DNA of 64,000 nucleotides from an uncultured Carboxylicivirga sp. GTDB taxonomy: Bacteria; Bacteroidota; Bacteroidia; Bacteroidales; Marinilabiliaceae. The stretch is from assembly GCA_947503525.1 (NCBI GenBank), contig CANNEA010000002.1, positions 744,001-808,000 of the forward strand, read 5' to 3'. Made by a program: the position numbers and the translations under genes. A model generated the notes under the pieces. That model searched no databases and was not told the origin of the DNA. It saw only the letters and a list, made by a program, of their open reading frames with translations. Positions 45,597-56,347 of the stretch are shown here, one piece after another (the stretch's first letter is position 1; each line of letters begins with the position of its first letter).

Positions 45597-46328
45597 ATGG
45601 ACATTCAATATACACGACCGGAAACACGCTACGGCGTACCCGCTGCGGACAAAGTACTTATTAACCGACATTATACCCTTGGTTATTCTTTTTATTTCAG
45701 ACAGGCTAAGTGGGCCCTGGAAATTATTGATGAAAAAGATGAAGATGTGGAAGTGGAACGCCACGATAATTTCAGGTCCGACTTTAGAATACCTCCTTAT
45801 TTTAGAGCTGACTTAAAAGATTACTACAAGTCAGGTTTCGACAGAGGGCATCTGGTGGCCAGTGCCAATCAGATAGATAAGAAAATCCAAAATAGCGAAA
45901 CTTTCCTGTTATCTAATATGGCACCACAGCATCCTGGTTTTAATAGGGTAATTTGGCGCCAACTTGAAAAGAGTATTCGCGAATTAAATGGCAGGGAAGA
46001 TATTTATGAGACCTATGTGATAACAGGTCCGATTTTTTATTTTGATCAGATGGTGACTTGCATTGGTGAGGATGATGATAATGGAGTGAGTTTGCCTGTT
46101 CCACATGCCTTTTTTAAATCGATACTGGCTGAGGATAAAATGGGCAAGTTTCACTTATGGTCTTTTCTGGTGCCCAATAAAGAAGCGGATGATGAACTCA
46201 AAGACTTTTTGGTTACTACTCATTTTGTTGAGAAAGTAGCCGGAATTGAACTATGGGAAAATCTTCATGGTGAGAAAATTGAAAAGAAAAAGAACAAAAA
46301 AGGAAAACTATGGAAAGCTGATGATTAG
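45597..46328 (+). CDS. DNA/RNA non-specific endonuclease (NucA-type)
   Basis: 243 aa. Beta-beta-alpha-metal nuclease: the catalytic His is in FDRGHLVASANQ and the metal-binding Asn in SNMAPQHPGFNRVIWRQLE; also YVITGPIF. Members are usually secreted, but here there is no signal peptide: an in-frame stop lies 7 codons upstream of the ATG, leaving no room for one. So it is either cytosolic or exported another way. Ends Lys-rich (EKKKNKKGKLW). Monocistronic; facing the methyltransferase gene. Confidence 0.88.
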   Translation: MDIQYTRPETRYGVPAADKVLINRHYTLGYSFYFRQAKWALEIIDEKDEDVEVERHDNFRSDFRIPPYFRADLKDYYKSGFDRGHLVASANQIDKKIQNSETFLLSNMAPQHPGFNRVIWRQLEKSIRELNGREDIYETYVITGPIFYFDQMVTCIGEDDDNGVSLPVPHAFFKSILAEDKMGKFHLWSFLVPNKEADDELKDFLVTTHFVEKVAGIELWENLHGEKIEKKKNKKGKLWKADD

Positions 46329-46338
46329 TTAAAATAGA

Positions 46339-46962
46339 TCATTTAGCTTTTTTAAGGACGATAAGTCTGTCAGTTAAAATTTCTATTTCAAGATTCTGTT
46401 TTCTTGCGATATATTCGATTGTTTCTTCCCGGTAAATAAAAACATGTGTAGGATCTTTTCGATAAACCCATGAGCTGAAATCAATCTGATCGTTATATAA
46501 CATGGTCTTAATAAGCATAACGCCATTAGTGTTTAATATGGAACAAAGTTTATTAATTTCCATTTGTGGATTGTGAAAATGCTCAAATACTTCACAGCTG
46601 GCGATATAATCATACTTAAGAGTTAATACATGTTGATCAGGCGCAAAAAAAGGATCGTACTGTACTATATCATAACCTTTTTTCTTAAGCATACTTGAAA
46701 TAACAGGTCCGGTACCGCTGCCAAAATCTAGACCTTTTTGCTTAGGTGAAAAGTTAGTGGCAATATAGTTTGTTATTGGAGATGTAAAGTTTTGATAACG
46801 AACATCATTTACATCATTGTTGTGAGTTTCATATCGTGCTTTTTCTTCATCCGGACTTAAGTATTGAATATCATCCATTACAATTGCCTTACAAGTGTCA
46901 CAATCATAATAATGCTCTTCCTTTTTGTTGATAAGTGCTGAGCCGCATAGTGTACAATCCAT
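46339..46962 (-). CDS. Class I SAM methyltransferase with zinc-ribbon N-terminus
   Basis: 207 aa. N-terminal CTLCGSALINKK...YYDCDTCKAIV gives four Cys for a zinc ribbon (~3-30). Then a Rossmann methyltransferase: GLDFGSGTGPVISSMLKKKGYDIVQYDP, SCEVFEHFHNPQMEINKLCSIL. This type (ribbon plus methyltransferase_23-like) often acts on small metabolites or sugars, but no target can be read. 10 bp beyond the convergent nuclease gene's stop. Confidence 0.8.
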   Translation of the reverse strand: MDCTLCGSALINKKEEHYYDCDTCKAIVMDDIQYLSPDEEKARYETHNNDVNDVRYQNFTSPITNYIATNFSPKQKGLDFGSGTGPVISSMLKKKGYDIVQYDPFFAPDQHVLTLKYDYIASCEVFEHFHNPQMEINKLCSILNTNGVMLIKTMLYNDQIDFSSWVYRKDPTHVFIYREETIEYIARKQNLEIEILTDRLIVLKKAK

Positions 46963-47488
46963 TTTTGCTTTAGAGTTTGTTTTGTAATTACAATTAAGAC
47001 TATTCTAGCAAAATTGCGTACACTTTAATTAAGTGTGTGTGCCCGCAATAAGCACGAGTGCTAAAGTAGTCAATTAATTGAGATAGCAAAATGTACCCCG
47101 TGGCTTGGCATTTAAGCAAAATATAAATCTTTAAAGTTCGCTGGTTTTATTTTTGTTTAGTGATTTGAATGATCATAACTGATTCAGCACTCTATTGTTG
47201 TTATGCTCAAGTTACGAGGCTTTTTATTTATTCATACTTTATTTTGTTTGTTTGGCATTCATGATTTTTAATTTTTGCCTTGATGTAAGAAATCGAAACA
47301 AAGGAAGCCTATTGTTATTGGATCAAGGCTACCTGAGGTCAGATCTTTGATTAGTGTATATCAATAAGTTTTACCAGGTGTTCTCCCAGGATGGAACGAA
47401 GTTTGCCAGCCATACTTTGAAAATACTGCCATACAAAAATCATCACTAATTAGGCAAGATGTATAATTTCAATTAAATATTTTGATTG
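46963..47488. other. 526-bp intergenic region, no gene seen
   Basis: No open frame of convincing size or motif. It holds AT-rich sequence, no strong TAnnTTTG pair and no perfect long inverted repeat. It separates two minus-strand genes, so promoter elements for 46339-46962 may lie at its left end; nothing more can be supported. Confidence 0.6.
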
Positions 47489-48766
47489 TTACCAACTTCC
47501 TCCGGCACCGCCGCCACCAAAACCACCTCCACCGAAGCCGCCACCTCCGCCAAAGCCACCTCCAAAACTTCCACCTCCATATCCTCCCGAACTAATAATA
47601 AATATTGGGTGATGACTGTATGTTTTAGTTTTTGGATCGTAACGTTTTTCTATATTCTTTCTAAATAAAGCATTAAGCGCAAAAAGTGATACGCTTACGC
47701 CCCCCAGGTATTTGACATTTTTTCGTAGCGAATATTGTTGAATTTCAACAAAAGAGACAAGAAGATTCAACATGGCAAAAATAGCCAGCAGGGAAACAGA
47801 GGCTGTCATCATTGCAGGAAAAGAACCATAGCCCATATATACAAATGCAGCTAAGGCCGCAAAGTACGCAAACAAATAAGGGATAATAAATTTTAAGAAA
47901 GGATCCCACATTTCGCCAAAAACTTTAACTCTATCACGTCCGTTTAATAGATGGCAAAACAAAGTACGATCAATTTTATCGGCGTATTTAAGTAACTTGT
48001 TTTTTGAAACTCGTTCATAGTTTTTGATTTGCTTCTTAAACTTAGGGTACTTCTTATTATTCTCTTGTTCAATTAACTCTACTTGCTTAATTACATTTTC
48101 CGAATTATAGGGTCCTGTAATATAGAACTTGTTATACTTTGGGTCAACTTTTCTTCTTTTTAGATAGTCCAGATATATGAATGGTAGTATGATTGTAATG
48201 ATTGTCAAAAGAATCATCAGATTCTTAAATTCCGCCAATTGTTCTTCACTTGATAACTCTTCAGTATAGTTGCCATCAATATGGGCCATTATTTGGTCTA
48301 GCGATTTATCCAGTCCTTTGTAGTAGTTCTCTGATTTAAAATGGGGAATAATAACTTTATCAATAATCCTTTTGGCCGAGGCATCGCTTAAAGCATGTTC
48401 TAAGCCATAACCCACTGTAATGTATACCTGCCCCCTTTCATTCGGATATTTGGGCTTAACCAGAATTAATACACCATTATTTTTGTCCTTTTGTCCAACG
48501 CCCCATTTATTGGCTAATTTTCGTGCTAGTTCATCGGGAGCATAGCCTTCAAGCGAGTTAACTGTAACCAGCGCTATTTGATTGGTACTTTGTGTTTCAT
48601 GTTCCCGAACCTTTAGTTCTAAGCTTTTTTCTTCATTATCATCAAGTAAATTGGCAAAGTCGTTAACAAAGGTATTTGGTCTTGGTAGGTCAAGTACTGA
48701 ATTCTGACTATATATGGAATTCATAATGAGAAGACCGAGAATGGGTACGATAAGTTTAGTTTTCAT
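47489..48766 (-). CDS. TPM-domain membrane protein (YgcG-like) with Gly-rich tail
   Basis: 425 aa from the ATG at 48766 (MKTKLIVPILGLLIMNSIYSQ, signal peptide). TPM_phosphatase domain ~30-155 (VNDFANLLDDNEEKSLELKVREHE...IALVTVNSLEGYAPDELARKLANKWGVG), a membrane anchor (~185-205), a cytoplasmic middle, two or three more membrane helices (~285-355), and a Gly-rich C-terminus ending GGGGAGGSW. This matches the YgcG family. It overlaps the upstream TPM gene by 11 nt. The usual partner LemA is absent here. Confidence 0.85.
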   Translation of the reverse strand: MKTKLIVPILGLLIMNSIYSQNSVLDLPRPNTFVNDFANLLDDNEEKSLELKVREHETQSTNQIALVTVNSLEGYAPDELARKLANKWGVGQKDKNNGVLILVKPKYPNERGQVYITVGYGLEHALSDASAKRIIDKVIIPHFKSENYYKGLDKSLDQIMAHIDGNYTEELSSEEQLAEFKNLMILLTIITIILPFIYLDYLKRRKVDPKYNKFYITGPYNSENVIKQVELIEQENNKKYPKFKKQIKNYERVSKNKLLKYADKIDRTLFCHLLNGRDRVKVFGEMWDPFLKFIIPYLFAYFAALAAFVYMGYGSFPAMMTASVSLLAIFAMLNLLVSFVEIQQYSLRKNVKYLGGVSVSLFALNALFRKNIEKRYDPKTKTYSHHPIFIISSGGYGGGSFGGGFGGGGGFGGGGFGGGGAGGSW

Positions 48767-49196
48767 AGATAGAGATTTCATCTGATAATTCGTTAATATC
48801 ATCGCTTTGGTATGGGAAATGTTCTTTTAGCTTTTGGCCAATATTGCTAATGACCTGAGTAATTCCCAAGGTAAAGTCCTCACTTTTAAAATAGCCAAGA
48901 AGAGTATTAACTTCCTCATCCCAATAGTTTTCTGCTGTCACCTGATCAATGCCCTTATCACCAACTATGGCTACCCGTCTATCTTTAATCGCAATATAGA
49001 CGAGAACTCCATTTTTTTCTTCTGTATCATCCATGCCCAGACTTAAGAATACTTCTTTGGCCCGTTCTATTGCGTTGGCCTGACAATGGTTTTCGATATG
49101 TACTCGCAGCTCGCCAGAGGTGCATAGTTCAGCTTCCTGTATGGCCAGTAGAACTTGCTTTTTTTGTTTTTTGTTTAAAAGTTGAGATGCTTTCAT
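48756..49196 (-). CDS. TPM-domain protein (second, soluble)
   Basis: 146 aa from the ATG at 49196 (MKASQLLNKKQKKQVLLAIQEAE); upstream codons look non-coding. TPM domain with TSGELRVHIENHCQ, MDDTEEKNGVLVYIAIKDRRVAIVGDKGID and YFKSEDFTLGITQVISNIGQ. No signal peptide. Forms an overlapping pair with 47489-48766, an arrangement common in Bacteroidota, where LemA usually precedes; no lemA is here. Confidence 0.82.
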   Translation of the reverse strand: MKASQLLNKKQKKQVLLAIQEAELCTSGELRVHIENHCQANAIERAKEVFLSLGMDDTEEKNGVLVYIAIKDRRVAIVGDKGIDQVTAENYWDEEVNTLLGYFKSEDFTLGITQVISNIGQKLKEHFPYQSDDINELSDEISIYEN

Positions 49197-49335
49197 TAAG
49201 GTTATTTTGTAGTTGATATTTTTTAAGATTTTCTCTTTGAGCTTATAATGCTTCAAGAAAATTTTCAATTAATCGTTTAGAAATACTAAACGGCTTTTAT
49301 TAGCTCAATAAATCATACTTTACATGTCTGGTAAT

Positions 49336-49854
49336 TTATTTCTCGATTTTATAAAATAGCAATTCCTCCTCATCATCCGGAAGTGTTGTTGTACCAACTA
49401 ATTTCAGACCTAATTTCTCCAATAGTTTTTGAGATGAGGTATTATCTTTCACTGTTATGGCGTTTAAATCCTTCAGTCCAAATTGACTAAATGCTATAGT
49501 TTTTAATTTATTAGCGGATTCAAATGCATAACCTTTTCTTTCATATTCCGGGAAGAAGGCAAAGCCAATATCAATCCCATCCAATCCATCTCTGTCGTAT
49601 AAGCCACAAATTCCAATTTTGCAATTATCTGCTTTTTTGATCAAGGTATAATTTGAATAGCCAAGTCTGTTAAGTTGGGGTAGCATTTTTGTTTTAATAT
49701 ATGCTTTGGCATCTTCTATGGTCTTTAAGTTTCTATCGCCAACATATTTAAGCCATTTTGGGGTATTGAATAAGTTTAAAATAAATTCAGCATCTTCTTC
49801 CAGGGTTGGTTTAAGAATTAGCCGTTCAGTTTCAAATTGTAGATATTGACTCAT
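49336..49854 (-). CDS. GNAT-family acetyltransferase (RimJ/RimL-like)
   Basis: 172 aa. Starts with FETERLILKPTLEEDAEFILNLFN, the usual opening of RimJ/RimL-type enzymes; acetyl-CoA loop EYERKGYAFESANKLKTIAF and C-terminal KDLNAITVKDNTSSQKLLEKLGLKLVG. Probably acetylates a protein N-terminus or small amine; substrate unknown. 24 bp downstream of the 142-aa gene. Confidence 0.88.
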   Translation of the reverse strand: MSQYLQFETERLILKPTLEEDAEFILNLFNTPKWLKYVGDRNLKTIEDAKAYIKTKMLPQLNRLGYSNYTLIKKADNCKIGICGLYDRDGLDGIDIGFAFFPEYERKGYAFESANKLKTIAFSQFGLKDLNAITVKDNTSSQKLLEKLGLKLVGTTTLPDDEEELLFYKIEK

Positions 49855-49878
49855 TTATTGATTTATTGTTAGCGGTAT

Positions 49879-50307
49879 TTATAATGCCATTTCACTTATA
49901 AAATTGTCCAGTTGGTTTTCGCTAAGGCGCGTATTGCCTAACCAGTTTATTGCTGCCGGTGTAGTATAAAAAGTTTCAGCCTTTATTGGAATGTCCTTCA
50001 ATTGTAGTTTAAAAAGAGTTGTTAATACAACTTCATTGGGTTTTGTAGTCAGATAGGCTACACGTTTTTCTGCCTGAAGCGAAGGATTAGATTTGAGAAA
50101 TTCTACAAGAATGCCTATTTCATCGAAGGGGTTCTCAATGTGAGCCTTCCGGAAATCTAAAAGCAGATTGTAATTTGGTTTATAATCAAGATTTTGTATT
50201 GTATTCTGTTTGTTTTTAATGATGTCGGAAAAGGTGATTTGACCAGAATATATTTCGATGATAAGCTTATATTCTTCGCAAATTCGATAGTTTACTAATT
50301 TATTCAT
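49879..50307 (-). CDS. 142-aa protein of unknown function (STAS/SpoIIAA-like shape)
   Basis: Soluble, alpha/beta pattern: YKLIIEIYSGQITFSDII, NYNLLLDFRKAHIEN, KRVAYLTTKPNEVVLTTLFKLQ, AETFYTTPAAINWLG. This order (strand, helix, strand 'LLLDFR', helix, strand 'VAYLT', helix) resembles the SpoIIAA-like/STAS-type proteins of Bacteroidota, but it is not certain. Its N-terminal ~40 codons, start region and upstream are duplicated at 54007-54254 (see repeat entries). Confidence 0.6.
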   Translation of the reverse strand: MNKLVNYRICEEYKLIIEIYSGQITFSDIIKNKQNTIQNLDYKPNYNLLLDFRKAHIENPFDEIGILVEFLKSNPSLQAEKRVAYLTTKPNEVVLTTLFKLQLKDIPIKAETFYTTPAAINWLGNTRLSENQLDNFISEMAL

Positions 50308-50414
50308 ACTGTACCAGGCATTAAGTTTTAGCTATTCCGTTGTTATAAAGCTAAAAAATAATTCATTAGGAATAGTCAGTAAATCAAAAAGCCCCGAATA
50401 TAGTCGGGGCTGAT
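50192..50414. repeat. Direct repeat, copy A (with 5' end of the 142-aa gene)
   Basis: About 223 bp aligned without gaps to 54032-54254, an offset of exactly 3,840 bp. By hand count about 31 mismatches, so roughly 86% identity. The copy covers the first ~39 codons of the 142-aa gene, its upstream sequence and the hairpin terminator. Together with copy B it brackets katG and oxyR. Confidence 0.85.
50385..50411 (-). terminator. Terminator after katG
   Basis: 8-bp stem AGCCCCGA (50390-50397) / TCGGGGCT (50404-50411), 6-nt loop, then TTTTTGATTT on the minus strand. It is part of repeat copy A. Confidence 0.75.
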
Positions 50415-50513
50415 TCTTATAGATTATACTGATAATTGCTATAATAGTCGAAAATAAATAGTGATTTGGAAAGTATCCAAAATCACTATTTACTTAAACT
50501 GCTTATTGAATCT

Positions 50514-52792
<2,279 letters not shown>

Positions 52793-52857
52793 AAGTGTTT
52801 GTTTTTAATGCCTTAACAAACTTACGACAGAAATTATATTTATAAAAACTATATTTT

Positions 52858-52886
52858 AGATATTAATATTGAGTATGTAGATATTA
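52858..52886. promoter_or_regulatory. Direct repeat TAGATATTA x2, candidate operator of katG/oxyR
   Basis: TAGATATTA occurs at 52858-52866 and 52878-52886, 20 bp (two helical turns) apart in the 111-bp katG-oxyR gap. Candidate OxyR site, by position only; the gap also has a -7 element (TAAGTTTG, minus, 52817-52824) for katG. Confidence 0.4.
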
Positions 52887-52896
52887 TATATATTTG
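52869..52896 (+). promoter_or_regulatory. Promoter of oxyR
   Basis: TTG at 52869-52871, 17-nt spacer, TATATTTG at 52889-52896. The -7 box ends only 7 nt before the ATG, so transcripts would be leaderless or nearly so. Confidence 0.45.
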
Positions 52897-52903
52897 CATC
52901 TAT

Positions 52904-53839
52904 ATGAATATTCAACAATTTCAATATGTATTAGCAGTTGTAGATTCGAAGAACTTTGAACTCGCAGCTGAAAGGTGTTTTGTGACGCAATCAACACTTA
53001 GTACAATGATTGGTCGCCTTGAAGATGAGATCGGAATTAAAATATTCAATCGAAAAACAAAGCCTGTATCTCTTACAGATGAAGGAAGTCAGATTGTAAA
53101 CCGATTACGGATCATTATAAATGAGGTTGACTCGCTTGAAAATGTAGTACAAGAAATAAAAGGTGAGATGATTGGAGAGTTAAGAATAGGCGTAATTCCT
53201 ACCATTGCACCATACTTATTGCCATTATTTTTGTCAAAATTTGCAAGTCAATTTCCCAAGGTTAAAATGATAATCAGGGAGATGACAACTGCTAATATTC
53301 GGAAAGCCTTATTAAATCGAAGCCTGGATATAGGTATACTGGCCTTGCCAATAGATGATCCTGATCTGATTGAACAGGAATTGTATACTGAGCCTTTTAT
53401 GATTTACGATTGTCGTAAAAAGAAGGCAGTAAATAAAATATCAATTAATGAATTAGATTACTCAAGGTTATGGCTGTTACAAGAAGGACATTGCTTGCGA
53501 ACTCAAGTTTATCAAATCTGTGAACGATCTAATAAGTCGCCTAAGAATAACTTGAATTTTGAATTTGAGTCGGGATCGATGGATAGCCTATTGCGATTTA
53601 CAAAGGCAAATAAAGGAATGACCATTATTCCATACTTAGCGTCTTTGTGTTTTTCTGGTCAAGAAAAAGAAAATATATTGGAGTTTAAGGTGCCAAGTCC
53701 TGTTAGGTCAGTTGGTTTATTAACGCATAAGTTTTTTGTAAAAACAAAGTTAGCCAATGAGCTTCAAAAAAATATTCGAGATTCAGTTTCCAAATTAATT
53801 CCCACATATAAAGCAACGGAAGTAATTAAACCAATTTAG
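52904..53839 (+). CDS. oxyR: Redox-sensing LysR-type regulator OxyR
   Basis: 311 aa. N-terminal winged HTH (~1-60: MNIQQFQYVLAVVDSKNFELAAERCFVTQSTLS..., the typical OxyR start) and effector domain (~90-300). Two cysteines sit in EGHCLRTQVYQICERSN, matching the peroxide-sensing pair C199/C208 of E. coli OxyR, including the GHCLR context. Divergent from katG, the classical target. It should activate katG upon disulfide formation. Confidence 0.9.
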   Translation: MNIQQFQYVLAVVDSKNFELAAERCFVTQSTLSTMIGRLEDEIGIKIFNRKTKPVSLTDEGSQIVNRLRIIINEVDSLENVVQEIKGEMIGELRIGVIPTIAPYLLPLFLSKFASQFPKVKMIIREMTTANIRKALLNRSLDIGILALPIDDPDLIEQELYTEPFMIYDCRKKKAVNKISINELDYSRLWLLQEGHCLRTQVYQICERSNKSPKNNLNFEFESGSMDSLLRFTKANKGMTIIPYLASLCFSGQEKENILEFKVPSPVRSVGLLTHKFFVKTKLANELQKNIRDSVSKLIPTYKATEVIKPI

Positions 53840-54006
53840 CAGCTAATTAACTCAACTAAGACAGTATAATACCGTTTTCTCCAGAATTGATCATCAAAAG
53901 GGATACGATTCGCGTAAGTGTGAAAGATTCGTGCCACATGATAAAACCACTATTGGGATTTGCCATAAGGAAATAACTAATTACAATAATAGTTGGGGAC
54001 ATGTTA

Positions 54007-54147
54007 TCAATTATAATGGTTTTGTTTGAGGTTTTGTATTGTTTCCTGTTTGTTTTTAATGATATCGGAAAAGGTGATTTGACCAGAATAAATTTCGATG
54101 ATAAGCTTGTGTTTTTTTGAAGCTCTATAGTTTCCTAATTTATTCAT
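54007..54147 (-). pseudogene. Truncated copy of the 142-aa gene
   Basis: The ATG at 54147 opens MNKLGNYRASKKHKLIIEIYSG... which follows the first ~40 residues of the 49879-50307 protein closely (shared: KLIIEIYSGQITFSDIIKNKQ), then diverges (NLKQNHYN) and stops at codon 47. The remaining 100 codons are missing. It lies inside repeat copy B and is a remnant of duplication. Confidence 0.75.
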
Positions 54148-54254
54148 ATTATACCGGGCATTAAGTTTCAACTATTCCCTTGTTATGCAGTTTAAAAATA
54201 ATTGCTTAGGAATTGTCAGTAAATAAAATAGCCCCGAGTATGGTCGGGGCTGAT
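54032..54254. repeat. Direct repeat, copy B
   Basis: Partner of 50192-50414 at constant offset 3,840 bp without gaps. Carries the truncated 142-aa gene start and the fucosidase-operon terminator. Homology ends abruptly around 54031, where the copy-A gene continues and copy B does not. Confidence 0.85.
54230..54251 (-). terminator. Terminator after the fucosidase operon
   Basis: AGCCCCGA (54230-54237) / TCGGGGCT (54244-54251), then TATTTTATTT on the minus strand. Near-copy of the katG terminator because it lies in the repeat. Confidence 0.7.
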
Positions 54255-54309
54255 CAAAGAATATCATGTTTGAGAAGAGGTAAAAAGACCAGGCCTTATC
54301 CATTAGATA

Positions 54310-55821
54310 TCAATTAATCCTAAAGACAAAGGCGTGCTCACAAGGTTTATTGTCAGGTAATTGAATCTCCAGTGCATTAAGATTTTGCTCGAAATCAATT
54401 TTAGGTTCATGACCAATTAATTCGACACTTTTAATCTTGCCATTGTAATTGGTGGAACCTAATGATTTCACTGACAAAATACCTGATTCCGGCCATCCTA
54501 ATGCAATGGCGTACAACTGACCAGCACGTGTTGTGAAACGTATATCTTCATCGCCGAATCCATCGAATTGCATATCAGCTAAGTGGCCTGTTTTCGTTTC
54601 GGTTGGACCTTCTCCATAGATTAGCCATGGACGACTTTCATAAATGGCTTCACCATTTAATTTTAGCCATTTACCCATTTCTCTAAGACGCTGTTTTTGA
54701 TCTTCAGGAATGCTACCATCAGGGTGTGGTGCCAGGTTAAGTAGTAAATTTCCGTTTTTACTAACGATGTCAACAAGGTCATCGATTAGATTATTTGTTG
54801 GATAACATTCCAGTTCTGTAGTCCAAATCCATAACTTTTGGGATATGGAGTTATCAGTTAACCAGGGCTCAGGATATATCTTAGGCATACGATTTCTTTC
54901 AAGATCAACAGTCCCGGTTCCAAGCGGAAAGTCAGGGCGTTTGAAAGTTAACACAAATTCCTGATTGTTTTGTTCAGCCTGATTATACGCATACGCCATC
55001 ATTTGCTGGCGCACCTCTTCTGAAAGAATTTGTACCCTATTGTCGAACCAAAGCAAGTCAGGTGAATAGCCATCTACTACCTCCTTTACTTTCTCGAGCC
55101 AAACGCTTTCAAACTCGGCACTTGGCATTGGATTAACTTTATAATAGCCTTTTGTATCTTTTGTTCTCCATGCAGTTTCCGGCACCTTTTCTCCATACAG
55201 TGAAGAATTTGCAGGATCTGCACAATCGGAGTTTTCATCCCATGTTGGAAACCATCCCCATAACCACGAATGGTGTAAGCTCACGACGTATTTTAATCCG
55301 CGCTTACGAATGGCTTTTTCTAACTCGGCAACAATATCACGCTTTGGACCCATATCTACAGCATTCCATGGATTTACTTTAGAGTCCCACATTGCAAAAC
55401 CATCAGCATGTTCTCCGCAAGGTCCTGCAAAACGTGCTCCGGATTCTACAAATAAATCGGCCCATTCGTCGGCATTAAACTTGGGTGCAGTAAATAAAGG
55501 AACCAGGTCTTTATAGCCAAATTTATCCTGTTCGCCGTATGTTTCTTTATGGAATTTGTAGTTGGGATGTTGTTCATTATACATATAATGTCCGTACCAA
55601 TCTGATGGGCATTCCGGAACAGAATAAACTCCCCAGTGTGTGTATATTCCAAACTTGGCATCCTGAAACCACTCTGGACATTCGTACTGCTGCAGAGATT
55701 CCCATGTTGGTTCAAAATGTTTGGAATCCCCCTTTGTAGTTTCTTCTACTGCACTGTTATCTAGTGCGCTACATGCTAGTAACATCACAAATGAAATGGC
55801 TGGTAATAAGTGAAATTTCAT
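54310..55821 (-). CDS. GH29 alpha-L-fucosidase, lipoprotein
   Basis: 503 aa. Lipoprotein signal ([17 protein letters not shown]). GH29 catalytic barrel: [59 protein letters not shown], and the nucleophile Asp in [13 protein letters not shown] (usual form WFDG). C-terminal part includes [31 protein letters not shown]. Releases alpha-L-fucose from glycans at the cell surface or periplasm. Last gene of its operon, 11 bp after the MaoC-like gene. Confidence 0.93.
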   Translation of the reverse strand: MKFHLLPAISFVMLLACSALDNSAVEETTKGDSKHFEPTWESLQQYECPEWFQDAKFGIYTHWGVYSVPECPSDWYGHYMYNEQHPNYKFHKETYGEQDKFGYKDLVPLFTAPKFNADEWADLFVESGARFAGPCGEHADGFAMWDSKVNPWNAVDMGPKRDIVAELEKAIRKRGLKYVVSLHHSWLWGWFPTWDENSDCADPANSSLYGEKVPETAWRTKDTKGYYKVNPMPSAEFESVWLEKVKEVVDGYSPDLLWFDNRVQILSEEVRQQMMAYAYNQAEQNNQEFVLTFKRPDFPLGTGTVDLERNRMPKIYPEPWLTDNSISQKLWIWTTELECYPTNNLIDDLVDIVSKNGNLLLNLAPHPDGSIPEDQKQRLREMGKWLKLNGEAIYESRPWLIYGEGPTETKTGHLADMQFDGFGDEDIRFTTRAGQLYAIALGWPESGILSVKSLGSTNYNGKIKSVELIGHEPKIDFEQNLNALEIQLPDNKPCEHAFVFRIN

Positions 55822-55832
55822 ATTTTTTTTGT

Positions 55833-56336
55833 TTACTTTTTAAAGTTTTCAGGATGACGATATTTAACTGTTTGTAAGTGTTCGCAATACAGTACCAGTT
55901 CTCCGGGTTGTTTGTAAACTTCGTAACTCACCGTTATCAATCCCATTTCGTCATACTTGGCTTGTTTGTTCAGATGGGTTCTAATTGTATAAATGGTATC
56001 CCCAATAAATACTGGTTTAATAAAACGAAGTTTATCGTATCCATAACTAAAGGTATTAATGTTGTTATTGGCCATCAAACCAAGGCCCATACTAAATACC
56101 ATTGCACCAGCAACTAACCGTTTTCCAAACAGACCTTTTTCCTGAGCAAACTTTTCATCTCCAACATATGGGTGCATATCCAGTACAAGCCCATTAAACA
56201 TCATTGACTCTCCTTCAGAGATCGTTCTGCTGATCGAGCGGTCTTTCTGGCCTAATACAAAATCTTCATAAAGCCAATCTTCTGTATTGTATAGTTTTAT
56301 GTCACTATGCTTTTCTATTGGTGTGTTTTCTGGCAT
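55833..56336 (-). CDS. MaoC-like (R)-hydratase/dehydratase
   Basis: 167 aa, single hotdog domain. The hydratase-2 motif with Asp and His is in [18 protein letters not shown], followed by [19 protein letters not shown]. Likely acts on a 2-enoyl-CoA-type or other acyl substrate. Its position between a solute-binding protein and a fucosidase gene suggests a step of a sugar- or deoxysugar-acid breakdown route (inference). Confidence 0.82.
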   Translation of the reverse strand: MPENTPIEKHSDIKLYNTEDWLYEDFVLGQKDRSISRTISEGESMMFNGLVLDMHPYVGDEKFAQEKGLFGKRLVAGAMVFSMGLGLMANNNINTFSYGYDKLRFIKPVFIGDTIYTIRTHLNKQAKYDEMGLITVSYEVYKQPGELVLYCEHLQTVKYRHPENFKK

Positions 56337-56347
56337 AACTGTTCAAT

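Noticed and set aside
47486-47668. Plus-strand Thr/Ser-rich ORF opposite the Gly-rich tail
   Set aside because: Antisense of GGC/GGA repeats of the TPM protein.
53840-54030. Two short overlapping minus-strand frames reading MWHESF... and HTYANRIPFDD... between oxyR and repeat copy B
   Set aside because: They look like a frameshifted remnant of a gene end, but they are under 60 codons and I recognise no family; not reported as a gene.
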